Shown here: positions 22,679 to 24,338 of the stretch, piece by piece
How the letters are laid out: each line of letters opens with the position of its first letter
Position numbering within the stretch: the first letter of the stretch is position 1
Source: JBHHZJ01 sp046758005
Lineage (GTDB): Bacteria; Pseudomonadota; Alphaproteobacteria; Kiloniellales; J153
Direction of reading: 5' to 3'
Assembly: GCA_046758005.1 (NCBI GenBank)
Contig: JBHHZJ010000051.1
Location: 1 to 24,338 of the forward strand
Length of the DNA: 24,338 bases
Made by a program: the position numbers and the translations under genes
The notes under the pieces: generated by a model
The model's input: only the letters and a program-made list of their open reading frames with translations
The model's database searches: none
Told to the model about the DNA's origin: nothing

Positions 22679-23287
22679 ATGAAGAGCGATACCGACTTGC
22701 AGGTTCCCGGGATCGAACCGGCGGCTTTTCCGGCGAAGGGGGAGATCGAGGGACCTCGTGGCAAATGCATGATGTCGCGCCGCGGCTTCCTGTTCGCCTC
22801 CGGAGCGGCCACGGCCACCTTCACCGTCATGGTGGTGTTGAACCCGGGGACGCCGCACGCCCAACGGGTGCCGGCGGCGGTGGCGACCTATCCGCGGAAG
22901 TTCGTGGCCAAGCTGAGCGAACTCAGGCAGGACGTGCCGGTCGACTTCGACTATCCGGACGACGGGGCCTATGCGGAATCGATGTTGGTCAAGCTCGGCC
23001 GACCGGCCGGCGGCGGCATCGGCCCGGAGCGCGATGTGGTCGCCTTCAGCTACACGTGCACCCATCAGGGAGGCCCCTTGTCGGGCACCTACAAGCCCGA
23101 GGACAAGGCCCTGGGGCCGTGCCCGCTGCACCTGTCGACCTACGACCTGACCCGGCACGGGATCCTGATCTCGGGCCAGGCGTACCAGAGCCTGCCGCAG
23201 GTGTTGTTGGAGCTCGACGGCGACGACATTTACGCCGTCGGCGTCTTCGGCCTGATCTTCGGCCGTTACGACAATCTGCAAGGTTAG
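22679..23287 (+). CDS. idrB: Tat-exported Rieske subunit of an Aio/Idr-type molybdoenzyme
   Basis: The protein has 202 residues. A twin-arginine signal (SRRGFLFA at 33-40, then a hydrophobic stretch ending near PHA-Q) follows an unusually long 32-residue n-region. The Rieske [2Fe-2S] ligands are C127-T-H129 and C148-P-L-H151. The two extra cysteines that form a disulfide in many Rieske proteins are absent, being Gly and Leu here. The C-terminal end (LLELDGDDIYAVGVFGLIFGR) resembles AioB. In this family the small subunit carries the Tat signal and drags the folded Mo subunit to the periplasm. The Mo subunit starts 12 bp downstream without a signal. The symbol idrB is assigned on locus content; AioB is the alternative. 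Confidence 0.8.
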   Translation: MKSDTDLQVPGIEPAAFPAKGEIEGPRGKCMMSRRGFLFASGAATATFTVMVVLNPGTPHAQRVPAAVATYPRKFVAKLSELRQDVPVDFDYPDDGAYAESMLVKLGRPAGGGIGPERDVVAFSYTCTHQGGPLSGTYKPEDKALGPCPLHLSTYDLTRHGILISGQAYQSLPQVLLELDGDDIYAVGVFGLIFGRYDNLQG

Positions 23288-23299
23288 GAGGGCGGCACG

Positions 23300-24338
23300 A
23301 TGGCGACCCCTTATTACATCCCCGAGACCAAGGTCCCCCTTCCGCCCAAGGACGCGGACGTCATCTCAACCGCCTGCGACTACTGCATCGTCGGCTGCGG
23401 CTACAAGGTCTACCGCTGGCCGGTCGCCGGCGGCAGGGAAGGTGGGTCGAAGGCCAACCAGAACGCATTCGACACCGATTTTCCGGTGGCACCGCTCGGC
23501 CCTTGGATCGCGCCGAACCAACACAACATCGTGCTCCATAACGACGAGCCGCACCACGTTGTGATCATCCCGGACAAGGATGCCCATTTCGTCAACACCC
23601 ACGGCGATTCCAGTTTGCGCGGCGGGTGCATCGCCCAGAAGTGCTACAATCCACAGACGCCGACCCGCGACAGGCTGAAAACGCCGTTGCTGCGGATCTA
23701 CGGCATCTTGATGCCGGTGCCCTGGGACTTCGCGCTCGACATCGCCGCCCAGGTCGCCAGGCACGTCATCGCCAAGCACGGCGCCAACGCCTACGGCATG
23801 AAGACGTACTCCTATCAGTACATCGAGAACACGTACGCCATTACCAAATACGCGCTGCGGCACATCAACACGGCGAACTTCACCTTCCACGACACGCCGT
23901 CGAACGTCACCTCCACGCCGGGGTTCCGTGATGCCGGGTTCGACAACTTCGGCGCGTCCTACGAAGACTGGCGGGACGCGGAGACGCTCCTGATCTGCGG
24001 CACCGATCCCTACGAGACCAAGACCATCCTCTTCACCCAGTGGATCATGCCGGGGATCCGGAACGGGCAGAAGACCATCTTCATGCTGCCGCGGCGCACC
24101 GCCGGCGTCGCCTACGCCGAGAAGAACGGTGGCCTGTGGATCGACGTGACGCCGGGGACGGACCTGCTCGTCGTCAACGCCATCGCCCGGGTCATCGTCG
24201 AGAACGGCTGGGAAGACAAGGAATGGATCCGGAAGTGGGTCAACGACAAGTGGGAGTCGTCGTCCGGCTTCGGCCAGGGCACGCGCAACACGCCGTGGCA
24301 GTGGCGCACCACCTGGGGCAAGTTCCAGACCAAGGGCT
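23300..24338 (+). CDS. idrA: Arsenite-oxidase-family molybdopterin catalytic subunit, probably iodate reductase IdrA-like (3' end beyond window)
   Basis: The first 346 codons are present and the frame is open to the window end. Family members run to ~800-900 residues. The N terminus carries the Fe-S motif C26-x2-C29-x3-C33 (CDYCIVGCGYKVYRWP), typical of AioA/IdrA. Ser105 of SSLRGG lies where AioA has Ser as fourth position, consistent with a [3Fe-4S] cluster. Family blocks CGTDPYETKT and VTPGTDLLVVNAIARV follow. No signal peptide is present, consistent with Tat co-export with the Rieske partner. By an ungapped alignment from memory, the AioA arsenite-contact His and Glu (NSECHATREMG...E) fall on Pro and Asn here, arguing against arsenite oxidation. 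ATG at 23300 follows GGAGGG. Oxyanion or halogen-oxyanion reduction is inferred from the two peroxidases. Confidence 0.75.
   Translation, partial: MATPYYIPETKVPLPPKDADVISTACDYCIVGCGYKVYRWPVAGGREGGSKANQNAFDTDFPVAPLGPWIAPNQHNIVLHNDEPHHVVIIPDKDAHFVNTHGDSSLRGGCIAQKCYNPQTPTRDRLKTPLLRIYGILMPVPWDFALDIAAQVARHVIAKHGANAYGMKTYSYQYIENTYAITKYALRHINTANFTFHDTPSNVTSTPGFRDAGFDNFGASYEDWRDAETLLICGTDPYETKTILFTQWIMPGIRNGQKTIFMLPRRTAGVAYAEKNGGLWIDVTPGTDLLVVNAIARVIVENGWEDKEWIRKWVNDKWESSSGFGQGTRNTPWQWRTTWGKFQTKG

Noticed and set aside
23300..24338. Calling the Mo subunit arsenite oxidase AioA
   Set aside because: The Rieske/Mo pair fits the Aio family, but the arsenite-contact residues look replaced and the two linked peroxidases match iodate reductase loci. 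AioA remains the main alternative until the full sequence is seen.

Overview
This is a high-GC, densely coding bacterial window. TAXI-type TRAP transport, BKACE enzymes, FNR-type boxes and a palindromic repeat ending in GATCCGCTCTAG all suggest an alphaproteobacterium (Rhodospirillales-like). That placement is inference, because no rRNA or phylogenetic marker is present. I see no tRNA, rRNA, IS element, integrase or CRISPR array.

Region A (1-4503): a REP-like palindrome and a short direct-repeat pair precede one very large exported protein. It combines a usher-like beta-barrel region, Cna/carboxypeptidase-like repeats, a 31-residue duplicated linker, a SPOR domain and a C-terminal LysM domain.

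Region B (4657-14329): a catabolic module. It holds a DUF849/BKACE enzyme (minus strand), a TAXI-TRAP binding protein and fused permease (plus), a biotin carboxyl carrier protein and an IclR regulator (minus), then biotin carboxylase, an OadA/pyruvate-carboxylase-type carboxyltransferase and a second BKACE (plus). Both divergent intergenic regions carry an almost identical imperfect palindrome over good minus-strand promoters, so the IclR protein probably controls the whole module and itself. A coherent reading is: import a substrate, carboxylate a methyl-ketone or 2-oxo acid with biotin chemistry to a beta-keto acid, and cleave that with acetyl-CoA through BKACE. The substrate is unknown.

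Region C (14424-20108): an operon behind an FNR-type box. It encodes three small membrane proteins (two of about 40 residues), a cytochrome bd-like subunit I without a visible CydB, a membrane-anchored diheme cytochrome c, and a triheme cytochrome c fused to a heme-b (ethylbenzene dehydrogenase gamma-like) domain. The last four reading frames touch or overlap.

Region D (20177-24338, continuing past the window): a second operon behind a near-identical FNR-type box. It encodes two diheme cytochrome c peroxidase/MauG-like proteins, a Tat-exported Rieske protein and the start of an arsenite-oxidase-family molybdopterin catalytic subunit. Two peroxidases plus a Rieske/Mo pair is the hallmark content of dissimilatory iodate reductase (idrA, idrB, idrP1, idrP2), here in the order P-P-B-A. 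Regions C and D together look like an oxygen-responsive periplasmic respiratory system in which a bd-like/multiheme-c membrane module exchanges electrons with an Idr/Aio-like reductase. This is the most interesting part of the window.
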